Below, one piece after another: positions 16,977-26,438 of a stretch of DNA of 64,000 bases (the first letter of the stretch is position 1; each line of letters starts with the position of its first letter). Where the stretch lies: NCBI GenBank assembly GCA_018222915.1, contig JAAEZI010000005.1, positions 25,131-89,130 of the forward strand, given 5' to 3'. The position numbers and the translations under genes were made by a program. The DNA is from Algicola sp. Lineage in GTDB: Bacteria > Bacteroidota > Bacteroidia > Flavobacteriales > Flavobacteriaceae. The notes beneath the pieces are model-generated. The model was not told the DNA's origin. It ran no database searches and saw only the letters and a list, made by a program, of their open reading frames with translations.

Positions 16977-18653
16977 ATGATATTAGGTCAAGAAACAAGA
17001 AAAAACTTCACCCAAAACCCTAAAAACGATATTTTATCGGGCTTAACGGTTGCCCTAGCATTAGTCCCTGAAGCTGTAGCCTTTGCGTTTGTTGCAGGAG
17101 TGGATCCGTTGGTAGGTCTTTATGGTGCTTTTATGATGGGGATTGTAACCTCTCTATTTGGAGGTCGACCTGGCATGATTTCAGGCGCAACAGGTGCTAT
17201 GGCAGTTGTAATGGTTCACCTGATACAAAAAGGAAATGAGGTTGGAATGACTCTCGAAAATCCAACAGAAAACTTAGGACTTCAATGGTTGTTTATCACT
17301 TTACTCATAGTGGGCGGAATTCAAATTTTGGCAGGAGTTTTCAAGTTGGGGAAATTTGTTCGATTGATTCCACATCCAGTAATGATGGGTTTTGTAAACG
17401 GTTTAGCCATCGTAATTTTCCTTTCTCAATTACGATTATTCCCAAATGTAGTTCCTAAAGATATTTCATTTATCAATGATACTTCAGAGTGGTTTTCGGC
17501 ACTGTTCTCAAACGGAACATTTTGGACCATGATGGCATTTATCGGACTTACCATGGCTATCATGTATGGTTTACCTAAACTTACTAAAAAAATTCCAGCA
17601 GCCCTTATAGCGATTATCGCTGTTGCTTGCATCACTATCTTTGGAGGTATCGAGGTAAGTACTGTGGGCTCCTTTATTCGTGAAGGTGGAGGAAGCGGCT
17701 TGGAAGGTTCTTTACCGACGTTTCAAGATCAAATTTTCGGATTGTTCGGTTCATTTTCAGGGCATTGGAGTTTGATCATATCTACTGCAATTATTTTAGC
17801 TGCTGTTGGTTTAATAGAGTCATTAATGACCTTGAATTTAGTTGACGAAATTACGGAAACACGAGGCAATGGAAATAGGGAATGTATGGCACAAGGTGGT
17901 GCGAATATATTAAACGGACTATTTGGTGGCATGGGTGGTTGTGCGATGATCGGACAATCGATTATCAATGTAGATTCTGGTGGTCGCGGTCGACTTTCAG
18001 GAGCTATAGCCGCCATTGCTTTATTATGTTTTATTTTATTCGGTGCACCATTGATTGAGCAAATTCCTATTGCGGCCTTAGTAGGCGTCATGTTTATGGT
18101 GGTTATCGGTACATTCGCATGGAGTAGTTTCAGAATCATAAGAAAAATCCCCTTATCTGATGCCTTAGTTTTAATTGCAGTATCTGCTATTACTGTTTGG
18201 AAAGATCTTGCCATTGCTGTTATTGCTGGCGTCATAATTTCAGCACTGGTGTTTGCTTGGAAAAATGCGACCATGATTAGAGCGCGTAAACGCATACAAG
18301 CTGATGGTACAAAAACGTATGAGATTTGGGGACCTCTATTTTTTGGTTCCATCCAAAATTTTAATTCAAAATTTGATGTTAAGAATGATCCGCAGCATGT
18401 TGAAATCGACTTCATTGAGTCTCGCGTGAGTGATCATTCAGCTCTAGAGGCTATATTCAATTTAGTTCATAAATATGAGGCCGAAGGGAAGTCTATCAAA
18501 CTGAAGCATTTAAGTGAAGATTGCAAGCGACTCATGTACAAAGCGAGTCCCAAATTTAAAGAAGTCATTGTTGAAGATATTGACGACCCAAGATACCACC
18601 TGGCTGCAGATCCAGAAAAATTTACGAAACCTTTATCTGAGTACAACATATAA
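16977..18653 (+). CDS. SulP-family anion transporter with STAS domain
   Basis: A 558-residue inner-membrane protein. The transporter core spans about residues 15-420 (ILSGLTVALALVPEAVAFAFVAG, SGATGAMAVV, and GNGRECMAQGGANIL). A STAS domain follows from about 435 (VEIDFIESRVSDHSALEAI). SulP proteins move sulfate, bicarbonate or other anions, usually with Na+ or H+; the substrate is not resolvable here. I chose the ATG at 16977 because the TTG eight codons upstream lies inside the -7 promoter element. Closed by the bidirectional terminator at 18653. Confidence 0.93.
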   Translation: MILGQETRKNFTQNPKNDILSGLTVALALVPEAVAFAFVAGVDPLVGLYGAFMMGIVTSLFGGRPGMISGATGAMAVVMVHLIQKGNEVGMTLENPTENLGLQWLFITLLIVGGIQILAGVFKLGKFVRLIPHPVMMGFVNGLAIVIFLSQLRLFPNVVPKDISFINDTSEWFSALFSNGTFWTMMAFIGLTMAIMYGLPKLTKKIPAALIAIIAVACITIFGGIEVSTVGSFIREGGGSGLEGSLPTFQDQIFGLFGSFSGHWSLIISTAIILAAVGLIESLMTLNLVDEITETRGNGNRECMAQGGANILNGLFGGMGGCAMIGQSIINVDSGGRGRLSGAIAAIALLCFILFGAPLIEQIPIAALVGVMFMVVIGTFAWSSFRIIRKIPLSDALVLIAVSAITVWKDLAIAVIAGVIISALVFAWKNATMIRARKRIQADGTKTYEIWGPLFFGSIQNFNSKFDVKNDPQHVEIDFIESRVSDHSALEAIFNLVHKYEAEGKSIKLKHLSEDCKRLMYKASPKFKEVIVEDIDDPRYHLAADPEKFTKPLSEYNI

Positions 18654-18683
18654 AAAAAGCGACCTTAAAGGGTCGCTTTTTTT
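18653..18683. terminator. bidirectional terminator between SulP and the 18700 gene
   Basis: Stem AAAAAAGCGACC (18653-18664), loop TTAAAG, stem GGTCGCTTTTTT (18671-18682). The same GCGACC/GGTCGC core is present at 5535 and 45287. Confidence 0.9.
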
Positions 18684-18699
18684 GTTTGCTAAAGACGAA

Positions 18700-19071
18700 T
18701 TACTTCGCCGATACTTTTTTCATATAAATTTCATATTGCTCAGACGATAAAACCTGCTTCAATTTTGAGTTGATATAATTCTGCATTTTCTCTTTTTTAA
18801 GAGCTCTTTCCGCAGGATCTTTAACCGCGTCAATTCCTTGCATTTTTTTATCTACGGCATTGTAAATATCATAGACTTGAGCTTTCTGCTTCGCATCTAA
18901 CTTTGCCGATCTTTCCAACATTTGAATCACCTTATCTGCATTTTTCTTAGCAGAACTGGCATCATTGTTTACAGATTCAATTTGTGATTTGGATTTAGCC
19001 TGTGCGAACGATATTTGAGTTCCTGCAAATAAAAAACATGCAAAAGTTAAGAGTAAGAGTTGTTTTTTCAT
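18700..19071 (-). CDS. small secreted helical protein (Spy-like paralog)
   Basis: A 123-residue protein with a signal peptide (cut probably after SFAQ, about residue 23) and a charged helical body with LDAKQKAQVYDIYNAV and a C-terminal LSSEQYEIYMKKV. It shares the end motif LSxEQYxxY with the proteins at 4610 and 5186 and is likely periplasmic. It lies downstream of the E1 gene's end but is divergent from nothing obvious, so it is probably its own unit ended by the 18653 terminator. Confidence 0.7.
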   Translation of the reverse strand: MKKQLLLLTFACFLFAGTQISFAQAKSKSQIESVNNDASSAKKNADKVIQMLERSAKLDAKQKAQVYDIYNAVDKKMQGIDAVKDPAERALKKEKMQNYINSKLKQVLSSEQYEIYMKKVSAK

Positions 19072-19136
19072 GATATAAGTTAATGAATTAGAGGTTCAAT
19101 ATACAAAATTCAAGGCATTAAATTAAAAATTTTTTA

Positions 19137-21239
19137 CTAATACGCCATTAATTCCTCGATCTTCCGCTTTACTTTTTCTGTAGACGGAATCATCGTTTCT
19201 TCTAAGGTCGCATTTAAAGGAATTGCAGGCATATTTTCGCTGCCAATAGTCATCACTGGAGCGTCCAAATACTTAAAACACAGCTCTTGTATTTTTCCTG
19301 CTAATGCTCTCGCGAAACTATTATTTGAAGGTTCTTCCGTCACAACTAAGCACTTGCCTGTTTTCTTTACGGAAGTCATTATGGTCGTCTCATCTATTGG
19401 ATACAATGTGCGTAAATCAACAATCTCAATTCGGTCACGAAGGCCTAATTCACCTGTAGCGTTATAGGCCCAATGTACACCCATACCATAAGTAATAATG
19501 GTCATGGTCTCTTCAGCCTCTTGCTTCCATATTTCTTGCAGCAACCAGGCTTTTCCGAAAGGTAAAACGTAATTCTCATCGGGTTCCACAGATGTTGCTC
19601 CTTGTGTTCCTTTGACCTTACTCCAATATAATCCTTTGTGTTCTAAAATCACGACAGGATTAGGATCATGATAGGCAGCTTTCATCAAACCTTTTAAATC
19701 AGCACCATTACTTGGGTAAGCGATTTTAATTCCTCTAATATTGGTAACGACACTTTCAACAGATGATGAATGATACGGTCCACCACTGCCATAAGCACCA
19801 ATAGGAACACGAAGAATCATGCTCACAGGCCATTTCCCATTAGATAAATAGCAGCTTCGACTTACTTCTGTAAACAATTGATTAAGCCCTGGCCAAATAT
19901 AATCTGCAAATTGCACCTCAACAATGGGTTTAAGTCCAACAGCACTCATGCCTACTGTTGATCCAACGATAAATGCCTCTTGAATAGGTGTGTTAAATAC
20001 GCGACTATCTCCAAATTTCTGTGCCAAGGTTGCAGCTTCCCTAAATACACCGCCTAAGCGACCACCAACATCTTGTCCATACAATAAACATGCTTTATGC
20101 TTTGCCATAAGTTCTTCCACTGCAAACAGTGCGCAATCCACCATAACCACCTTATCGGCACCTTCCGGTGCACGTACGCCTTTTTCTTCCAAAATGGGAG
20201 TTGGCGCAAAATCATGCGTATATAAATCTTCAGCTTTTGGGTCTTCAGCTTTCAAAGCCTTTTCAAAATCGGCTTGCACATTGTTCTTAGCAGCTTCTTC
20301 TATTTGAGAAACCTCTGTATCGGAGAAACCATGATCTAAAAGCTGCTGTTTTAATACAGGATAAGGATCTCTAGATTTCGCTTCATCCAAATCATCACGA
20401 TACCACTCCATGCGTACACCAGAGGTATGATGATTCAATAGTGGTACTTTGGCATGGACCAAGAACGGACGTCTTTCTTTCCTGATAGTCTCTATCACCT
20501 TTTCAAGTGCTTGATAGCTTTCTATAAAATTGGCACCATCAATTGAAATGGCTTCAAGACCATGAAAACCTTTAGCGTACTCGAAGGCGTTTTGCGCTCT
20601 TGTTTCAGCTTCATTTGCCGAAATATCCCAGCCATTATCTTGCACCAGATATAAAATAGGCATTTGCTTTAATGCTGCCATTTGAAAGGCTTCAGCTATC
20701 TCTCCTTCGGTAACTGATGCATCACCTAATGAACATACCGTAATAGGAGGAACTTGCTTCGACTGCTTTTGAGTTTCTGTGTCAAGAATCGGATTATCAA
20801 GCTCATGCTTTTCCATGTATTGCATGCCCATAGCGACGCCAGTTGCTGGAATAGCCTGCATTCCAGTGGCCGATGATTGGTGGGGTATCTTTGGTTTATC
20901 CTGATCTTTTAAACTTGGATGAGAATAATAGGTTCTACCTCCAGAAAATGGATCCTCTTTTTTTGCTAATAATTGCAACATCAAGTCATAAGGTTTCAAT
21001 CCAAATGCCAATAACATGGCATCGTCACGATAGTATGGAAAAGCATAATCTTGCGGCAACAACTGCATACCAAGAGCCGTTTGGATGGCTTCATGTCCTC
21101 GCGAGGTAGCGTGGACATATTTTGACACCAATTTAAAGTTCTCTTCATATAATTCAGCCATTGCTTTAGCTGTACATAAATTCGAAAATCCAGTTTTTAA
21201 TAGTTCTTTATTCATTATCAGGTCTGCCAAAGCAGTCAT
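19137..21239 (-). CDS. 2-oxoacid dehydrogenase E1, alpha and beta subunits fused
   Basis: A 700-residue thiamine-pyrophosphate enzyme. The alpha part covers about residues 1-330, with the ThDP motif GDASVTEG...QDNGWDIS. The beta part runs from about 360 (LYGQDVGGRLGGVFREAATLAQKFGD, PIQEAFIVGSTVGMSAVG). Fused E1 of this length is typical of Bacteroidota and usually labelled branched-chain 2-oxoacid dehydrogenase. It decarboxylates a 2-oxoacid and passes the acyl group to E2, encoded 2 bases upstream. No E3 lies here, so E3 is presumably shared. Being last in the paa cluster, phenylpyruvate is a plausible substrate (inference). Confidence 0.92.
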   Translation of the reverse strand: MTALADLIMNKELLKTGFSNLCTAKAMAELYEENFKLVSKYVHATSRGHEAIQTALGMQLLPQDYAFPYYRDDAMLLAFGLKPYDLMLQLLAKKEDPFSGGRTYYSHPSLKDQDKPKIPHQSSATGMQAIPATGVAMGMQYMEKHELDNPILDTETQKQSKQVPPITVCSLGDASVTEGEIAEAFQMAALKQMPILYLVQDNGWDISANEAETRAQNAFEYAKGFHGLEAISIDGANFIESYQALEKVIETIRKERRPFLVHAKVPLLNHHTSGVRMEWYRDDLDEAKSRDPYPVLKQQLLDHGFSDTEVSQIEEAAKNNVQADFEKALKAEDPKAEDLYTHDFAPTPILEEKGVRAPEGADKVVMVDCALFAVEELMAKHKACLLYGQDVGGRLGGVFREAATLAQKFGDSRVFNTPIQEAFIVGSTVGMSAVGLKPIVEVQFADYIWPGLNQLFTEVSRSCYLSNGKWPVSMILRVPIGAYGSGGPYHSSSVESVVTNIRGIKIAYPSNGADLKGLMKAAYHDPNPVVILEHKGLYWSKVKGTQGATSVEPDENYVLPFGKAWLLQEIWKQEAEETMTIITYGMGVHWAYNATGELGLRDRIEIVDLRTLYPIDETTIMTSVKKTGKCLVVTEEPSNNSFARALAGKIQELCFKYLDAPVMTIGSENMPAIPLNATLEETMIPSTEKVKRKIEELMAY

Positions 21240-21241
21240 TA

Positions 21242-22534
21242 TTATATAGTTCTATGTAAATCAAATTTTTCAAAATAGTCGGCCACACGTCTTACGAAAC
21301 TTCCTCCCAAAAAGCCATCTACGACACGATGATCAAACGATAAAGACAGATACATCATACTCCTTATGGCGATTTCATCTCCCTTATCGGTTTCAATCAC
21401 TTCAGGTCTTTTTTTAATAATTCCCAGAGCCAAAATAGCCACTTCAGGTTGGTTGATAATTGGTGTTCCCATAACGCTTCCGAAGGTTCCCACATTTGAG
21501 ATGGTAAACGTGCTTCCTTTGATATCATCGCCACTCAATGCATTAGCTCTCGCTTTTTCAGACAACGCATTGACATCTGTTGCTAATTCTTGTAAATTTT
21601 TTGTATCGGCATTTTTTACCACTGGAACAATTAAATTTCCGCTAGGTAGAGCCGTTGCCATACCTATGTTAACGTCCTCTTTCACAATGATGTTCTGGCC
21701 ATCAACTGAGGCATTGATATTTGGAAAATCCTTAATAGCCTTTGCAACAGCCTCGACAAACAAAGGCGTGAATGTTAACCGTTGCCCATACTTCTCCTGA
21801 AACGCCTTTTTATTTGCATTTCGCCACTTTACCATATTCGTTAAATCAGCTTCTACATAAGCTGTCACGTGAGGTGATGTGTGTTTAGAGTACACCATAT
21901 GATCCGCGATCATTTGGCGCATTCGATCCATTTCAATAATCTTCCCTTTACCTTTATCAAAGTGCAACTGCGGAATACGATAAGCGGTTGGGTCTGTGAC
22001 TGATGGTTGTGCAAACTTATAAGGTCGACCATCTTCAATGTAAGCGAATACATCACTTTTTCGCAAACGGCCATCATGACCCGTTGCTGGAATTCTCGCG
22101 AGCTCTTCAAAGCTGATATGATGCGCTTTGGCAATCTCTATAATTAATGGTGAGAAAAACGTATTGGAATTTGTGACATTGAATTGTTGAGACTTTGCAC
22201 TTATCGTAGGTTTCACTTTCGCCTTTTTCTCTGGCTTAGGTGTCTTTTCAGGCGCTTTATTCGTGGTTTTGTCGGGATTGCTTACTGTAGCTTCTGACAA
22301 CTCCAGTTCGGCAATCACTTCACCTACGGGAACAACATCCTTAGCATGGTGTATCAGTTTTACTATAGAACCAGCTGCTGGTGCAGGGACTTCATTGTCG
22401 ACTTTATCTGTAGCTACTTCCAGTAAAATATCCCCTTCTTCAAAAGTATCTCCCTCCTCCAACAACCAATTGATTATTGTTCCTTCCGTAATACTTTCGC
22501 CCATTTTGGGCATTATTAATTCAAATTTTGACAT
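21242..22534 (-). CDS. 2-oxoacid dehydrogenase E2 (lipoyl acyltransferase)
   Basis: A 430-residue E2. One N-terminal lipoyl domain has Lys44 in ATDKVDNEV as the lipoylation site. An Ala/Pro/Lys linker follows, then a peripheral subunit-binding domain at about 130-170 (FSPLIIEIAKAHHISFEELARI) and a C-terminal catalytic domain with SLSFDHRVVDG as the HxxxD active-site motif. It transfers the acyl group from E1 to CoA. The 2-base spacing to E1 and 2-base spacing from the paaY-like gene put it in the same operon as the phenylacetate genes. Confidence 0.93.
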   Translation of the reverse strand: MSKFELIMPKMGESITEGTIINWLLEEGDTFEEGDILLEVATDKVDNEVPAPAAGSIVKLIHHAKDVVPVGEVIAELELSEATVSNPDKTTNKAPEKTPKPEKKAKVKPTISAKSQQFNVTNSNTFFSPLIIEIAKAHHISFEELARIPATGHDGRLRKSDVFAYIEDGRPYKFAQPSVTDPTAYRIPQLHFDKGKGKIIEMDRMRQMIADHMVYSKHTSPHVTAYVEADLTNMVKWRNANKKAFQEKYGQRLTFTPLFVEAVAKAIKDFPNINASVDGQNIIVKEDVNIGMATALPSGNLIVPVVKNADTKNLQELATDVNALSEKARANALSGDDIKGSTFTISNVGTFGSVMGTPIINQPEVAILALGIIKKRPEVIETDKGDEIAIRSMMYLSLSFDHRVVDGFLGGSFVRRVADYFEKFDLHRTI

Positions 22535-22536
22535 CC

Positions 22537-23133
22537 TTAATTTTTCATAAAATCACGCAATGTCTGATAGACATCATCTTGTAATTTCAATTCTTTCGGA
22601 ACCTCTCTTAAAGGCTCTACTTCTTTTAAACTTTCATGACACTCCGCTGGTAATTGTTGATACAAGCTAGTGCCTTTGGTCTTCCAAGCTATCATCTCAT
22701 CACTCACCTCTTTGATAATTTTTGATGGATTACCAACAACGAGACTTCGTTTCGGAATTTTCGTTTCAGCTTTAACAAAGGCCATAGCTCCAACAATCGC
22801 TTCATCACCAATATCGGCATCATCCATAATGACAGCATTCATACCTATCAAGCAATTTCTACCCAAATTGGCACCATGAATAATGGCACCATGTCCAACA
22901 TGGGCACTTTCTTTGAGTACGATAGACTTCCCTGGAAACATGTGCACGGTACAATTTTCCTGCACATTCACACCATCCTCAAGGATGATTTGACCCCAAT
23001 CACCTCTGATAGCTGCTCCAGGACCGATGTAACAGTTTTTACCAATAATGACGTTTCCTGTTACAGCAGCCAATGGATGCACAAAACTACTTTCATGAAC
23101 TACTGGAATAAATCCCTTGAAACTGTAAATCAT
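22537..23133 (-). CDS. paaY: PaaY-like hexapeptide-repeat protein
   Basis: A 198-residue left-handed beta-helix protein of hexapeptide repeats (residues about 15-150). Metal-ligand histidines lie in CTVHMFPG and HVGHGAIIHG, as in gamma-carbonic anhydrases and PaaY. A helical tail follows. In known paa clusters PaaY is a thioesterase that clears the toxic dead-end cycloheptatriene-CoA. The name rests on fold plus position between the E2 gene and the crotonase; a plain gamma-CA-like protein is the alternative. Confidence 0.85.
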   Translation of the reverse strand: MIYSFKGFIPVVHESSFVHPLAAVTGNVIIGKNCYIGPGAAIRGDWGQIILEDGVNVQENCTVHMFPGKSIVLKESAHVGHGAIIHGANLGRNCLIGMNAVIMDDADIGDEAIVGAMAFVKAETKIPKRSLVVGNPSKIIKEVSDEMIAWKTKGTSLYQQLPAECHESLKEVEPLREVPKELKLQDDVYQTLRDFMKN

Positions 23134-23134
23134 G

Positions 23135-23887
23135 CTACTTAAATCCTTTTAATTTTTCTTTAGTGAATTCTGAAAGCACCAATCGCCCACTTGTTTCTGC
23201 CCTTTCTGCCAAAAGATCATCCCAATCATCTGTGCCTTTCCAAAAGACTTTTTTCATCTCCTTCATGGCTTCAGGATTATAGGTACACAAATGTTCTGCA
23301 GTGGTTTTAACAGCCTCATCTAAGGCTTCCGTACTCTCATAAACATGTGTATACAGCCCTTTTGATTGCGCCCATTCAGGCGAATAAAATGTATTAGCAT
23401 CGATGGCAATTTGAGACATCGCACTTAATCCCATTTTGCGTTCAATGGCTGGTCCCACAACAAATGGTCCGATACCAATATTCAATTCACTTAACTTAAT
23501 TGCAGCAAACTTGGTGGCCATACAATAATCGGTTGAAGCTGCTAATCCGACGCCTCCGCCCACGGTTTTTCCTTGAATACGTCCGATAATAAATTTCGGG
23601 CATTTGCGCATGGCATTGATGACGTTGGCAAATCCCGAAAAGAATACTTTACCAGTTGCGGAATCATTAATATTGATCAGTTCTTTAAAACTTGCACCTG
23701 CACAGAACGTGCGATCACCACCACTTTTTAAAACAATGACTTTTATGGCATCATTTTGTCCTGCTTCAGTAATAGTTTTAGACAAATCTGCTAAAACAGC
23801 ACCTGGCAAAGAATTATGTGCAGGATGAAAAAACTCTATATATCCTACTTCATTATCGATATCTAACTTCACATAAGGTTCACTCAT
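23135..23887 (-). CDS. crotonase-fold enzyme, atypical active site
   Basis: A 250-residue enoyl-CoA hydratase/isomerase family member (oxyanion-hole region CAGASFKEL, and GKTVGGGVGLAAS). The second catalytic Glu is present (KLSELNIGIGP), but the first, normally in GCELA, is replaced (GGGVGLA), so classic syn-hydration is doubtful. Its place between paaZ and paaY suggests the PaaF slot (2,3-dehydroadipyl-CoA hydratase), yet the missing Glu argues for an isomerase or a methylglutaconyl-type activity. Its stop is one base from the paaY-like start. Confidence 0.8.
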   Translation of the reverse strand: MSEPYVKLDIDNEVGYIEFFHPAHNSLPGAVLADLSKTITEAGQNDAIKVIVLKSGGDRTFCAGASFKELININDSATGKVFFSGFANVINAMRKCPKFIIGRIQGKTVGGGVGLAASTDYCMATKFAAIKLSELNIGIGPFVVGPAIERKMGLSAMSQIAIDANTFYSPEWAQSKGLYTHVYESTEALDEAVKTTAEHLCTYNPEAMKEMKKVFWKGTDDWDDLLAERAETSGRLVLSEFTKEKLKGFK

Positions 23888-23912
23888 ATTTCAAAATATT
23901 TTATCTAATTAA

Positions 23913-26411
23913 TTATATCAATCCGAATTGTTCGAAATGATGGTTTAAATGTTTTCGTTCTAACAGATAAGACTCATATCTGCTTAATTCTCCAAAGACC
24001 AAGTTTTTCAATTTGGCATCTGGATGTTCCTTGAAAAATTCTAAATACTTTTCTCTTTGTGCTTTAAATTTTTCGATGGCAGTAGTCAAATTTGGATGCT
24101 TCAGCTCCGCTAAGGTATCCTTTTCCAATAATGGGAAATTGGTGTTCTGCGGAAACTTCTCGTAATTGTAAAGACTCGCATGTACTTTTTCTAGGATCTT
24201 TTCTGGTGTCGCCACCTCAAAATCTTGAATCTCTCCAGCAGCAATTTTATAAGTAAATTCTAAATGCTCAATCATGTGCTGCGGTGTCATAATACCCCAT
24301 TTTGGCTTCATGGCTTCTGAAAGTTTCGATAAACAAGCATCTATTTTTTCATCAGTCATTTCTACAAATGTTTCTTGTTTCTTTTGAACCATGGTAAGCA
24401 CCGTTGCTAATGCGACCAATTCATCATCCGCATCAAAAATTTCTGCTAACCATTTTACAATACCGCTTGGATGCTCGGCAGACGCCACATCCCGATCTAC
24501 TTTTTGCTTACAAGTTAAACGTACATAAATGGTATCGTTATGATACAATGGACGTAAGAAACGACACTCTTCTAAACCGTAGTTTGCTGAAACAGGCCCT
24601 TTATTTGGATACACGAACAAGCCAGCTGCCGCTGCAATTATGAAATAGCCGTGGGCAGTTCGCTTTTCGAAAATGCTTCCATCTAAAGATGTAATATCGG
24701 TATGCGCATAAAAGTGGTCCCAAGTAAGATTGGAGAAATTGATGATGTCCGAATCCGTAATTGTTCGTTTATGCGTTTTCATGGACATCCCTGGTTGAAT
24801 ATCTTCCCAATGGTACTTAAAAGGATGTTCTTCTGCCTCCTTATACTTGGCTTTTTGTTGATAGATTCCTGTAATTTCTGTAATAGTTGTTGGCGATCCT
24901 TGTATAGCAGTTCGTTGTAAATAATGCTTGATTCCACGCATACCGCCCATTTCTTCACCACCACCAGCACGTCCTGGACCTCCATGAACTAAATAAGGCA
25001 AGGGAGAACCATGGCCAGTACTTTCTTTGGCACTTTCGCGATTTAATACGAGGATTCTTCCGTGATGACTGGCCGCATTGACCACATAATCTTTGGCGAT
25101 GTTATCGTTAAATGTTGCTATGGAAGATACTAATGAGCCTTTACCCATTTTTGCTAATTCCACAGCTTCATCCATATTTTTATAAGGCATAATCGTACTC
25201 ACTGGACCAAAGGCTTCACGTTCGTGAATGATGGTATTTTGAAACGGATGATCGGCACGAAGTAAAATAGGGCTTATAAAGGCACCTTTACTAGCATCGG
25301 CACCTATGGTTTCGAGATGGTCGAGATTGCCATAAACAATCTTAGCCTCTTTGGCTAAATCATTCACTGAGTCCTTAACCGCTTGCACTTGTTGTTTACT
25401 GACTAAAGATCCCATTCTAACTTCCTTAAGTCTGGGATCACCAATGGTGACTTTATCTAATGCTTTCCCGAGGGCTATTTGAACATCTTCAACAAGATTT
25501 TCGGGTACAATGACACGTCGGATAGCCGTACATTTTTGACCGGCTTTCACCGTCATCTCTTTACGCACCTCTTTGATGAATAAATCAAATTCTGGTGTTC
25601 CCGGAACAGCGTCCTCACCCAGAATTGAAGCATTGAGCGAATCGGCTTCCATGGTAAAAGGCACTGATTCTTGAATCAATCGTGGATGCGCTTTTAACAA
25701 ACGTCCCGTACTTGCAGACCCAGTAAACGTGACAACATCTTGAGATTCTACAGTGTCAAATATCGTTTTAACGGTCCCGTTAATAATTTGCAGAGCACCT
25801 TCTGGAATGATTCCTGAATTGATGATTTCCCGAGCAACGGCCTCAGCTAAATAAGATGAGGAAGGTGCTGGTAAGACCACTGCTGGCACACCAGCCATCC
25901 AATTAACAGCACATTTTTCTAACATGCCCCAAACAGGAAAGTTAAAAGCATTTATATGTACAGCCACACCTTTTTTAGGCACCATAATATGATGCGCCAT
26001 AAAGCGACCACCACGAGATAAATCTATGGGATCTCCTTCAACATGATAGGGTTGATTAGGAAATAGTTTTCTGAGAGACGCATTGGCAAATAAATTACCG
26101 AAACCGCCTTCAATATCAATCCAGCTATCGACACGCGTAGCACCTGTTCGATAACTCAAATCGTAAAACTGTTCTTTTCTTTTTGTAAGATATAAGGCCA
26201 GTTTTTTCAACATATTGCCACGTTCTTGAAAGGTCATCTTTCTAAGAACCTCACCACCTTTAGTTCTTCCGTAATGAAGGATTTCAGGAATATCTAATCC
26301 TTCAACAGCCACACTTGTGAATATTTCACCAGTTATGGCATCATGTACAGGAGCACCTTCTTCTTTCCCAGTGGTCCATTGTCCTTGAACGTAATGTTGT
26401 ATTTTATCCAT
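23913..26411 (-). CDS. paaZ: PaaZ, oxepin-CoA hydrolase/dehydrogenase, with extra C-terminal domain
   Basis: An 832-residue protein, against about 680 for E. coli PaaZ. The aldehyde dehydrogenase domain (about 1-515) has Glu255 (FTMEADS) and Cys294 (GQKCTAIRR), the positions of the known catalytic pair. The MaoC-like hydratase domain (about 535-680) has FSNLTWDHFYAHTD. It opens the oxepin ring and oxidises the aldehyde. Residues about 690-832 are extra and resemble DUF1569/DinB-like helical domains (MTPQHMIEHLEFTYK, HLNHHFEQFGL). Repeat A lies upstream of it, between paaJ and paaZ. Confidence 0.93.
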   Translation of the reverse strand: MDKIQHYVQGQWTTGKEEGAPVHDAITGEIFTSVAVEGLDIPEILHYGRTKGGEVLRKMTFQERGNMLKKLALYLTKRKEQFYDLSYRTGATRVDSWIDIEGGFGNLFANASLRKLFPNQPYHVEGDPIDLSRGGRFMAHHIMVPKKGVAVHINAFNFPVWGMLEKCAVNWMAGVPAVVLPAPSSSYLAEAVAREIINSGIIPEGALQIINGTVKTIFDTVESQDVVTFTGSASTGRLLKAHPRLIQESVPFTMEADSLNASILGEDAVPGTPEFDLFIKEVRKEMTVKAGQKCTAIRRVIVPENLVEDVQIALGKALDKVTIGDPRLKEVRMGSLVSKQQVQAVKDSVNDLAKEAKIVYGNLDHLETIGADASKGAFISPILLRADHPFQNTIIHEREAFGPVSTIMPYKNMDEAVELAKMGKGSLVSSIATFNDNIAKDYVVNAASHHGRILVLNRESAKESTGHGSPLPYLVHGGPGRAGGGEEMGGMRGIKHYLQRTAIQGSPTTITEITGIYQQKAKYKEAEEHPFKYHWEDIQPGMSMKTHKRTITDSDIINFSNLTWDHFYAHTDITSLDGSIFEKRTAHGYFIIAAAAGLFVYPNKGPVSANYGLEECRFLRPLYHNDTIYVRLTCKQKVDRDVASAEHPSGIVKWLAEIFDADDELVALATVLTMVQKKQETFVEMTDEKIDACLSKLSEAMKPKWGIMTPQHMIEHLEFTYKIAAGEIQDFEVATPEKILEKVHASLYNYEKFPQNTNFPLLEKDTLAELKHPNLTTAIEKFKAQREKYLEFFKEHPDAKLKNLVFGELSRYESYLLERKHLNHHFEQFGLI

Positions 26412-26438
26412 TCTTATTCTTGTTTAAGACCGATACCT

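Noticed and set aside
17729-18415. 228-codon open frame antisense to the SulP gene
   Set aside because: It lies wholly inside the well-supported transporter gene, with no recognisable domain or signal; long antisense frames arise from codon bias.
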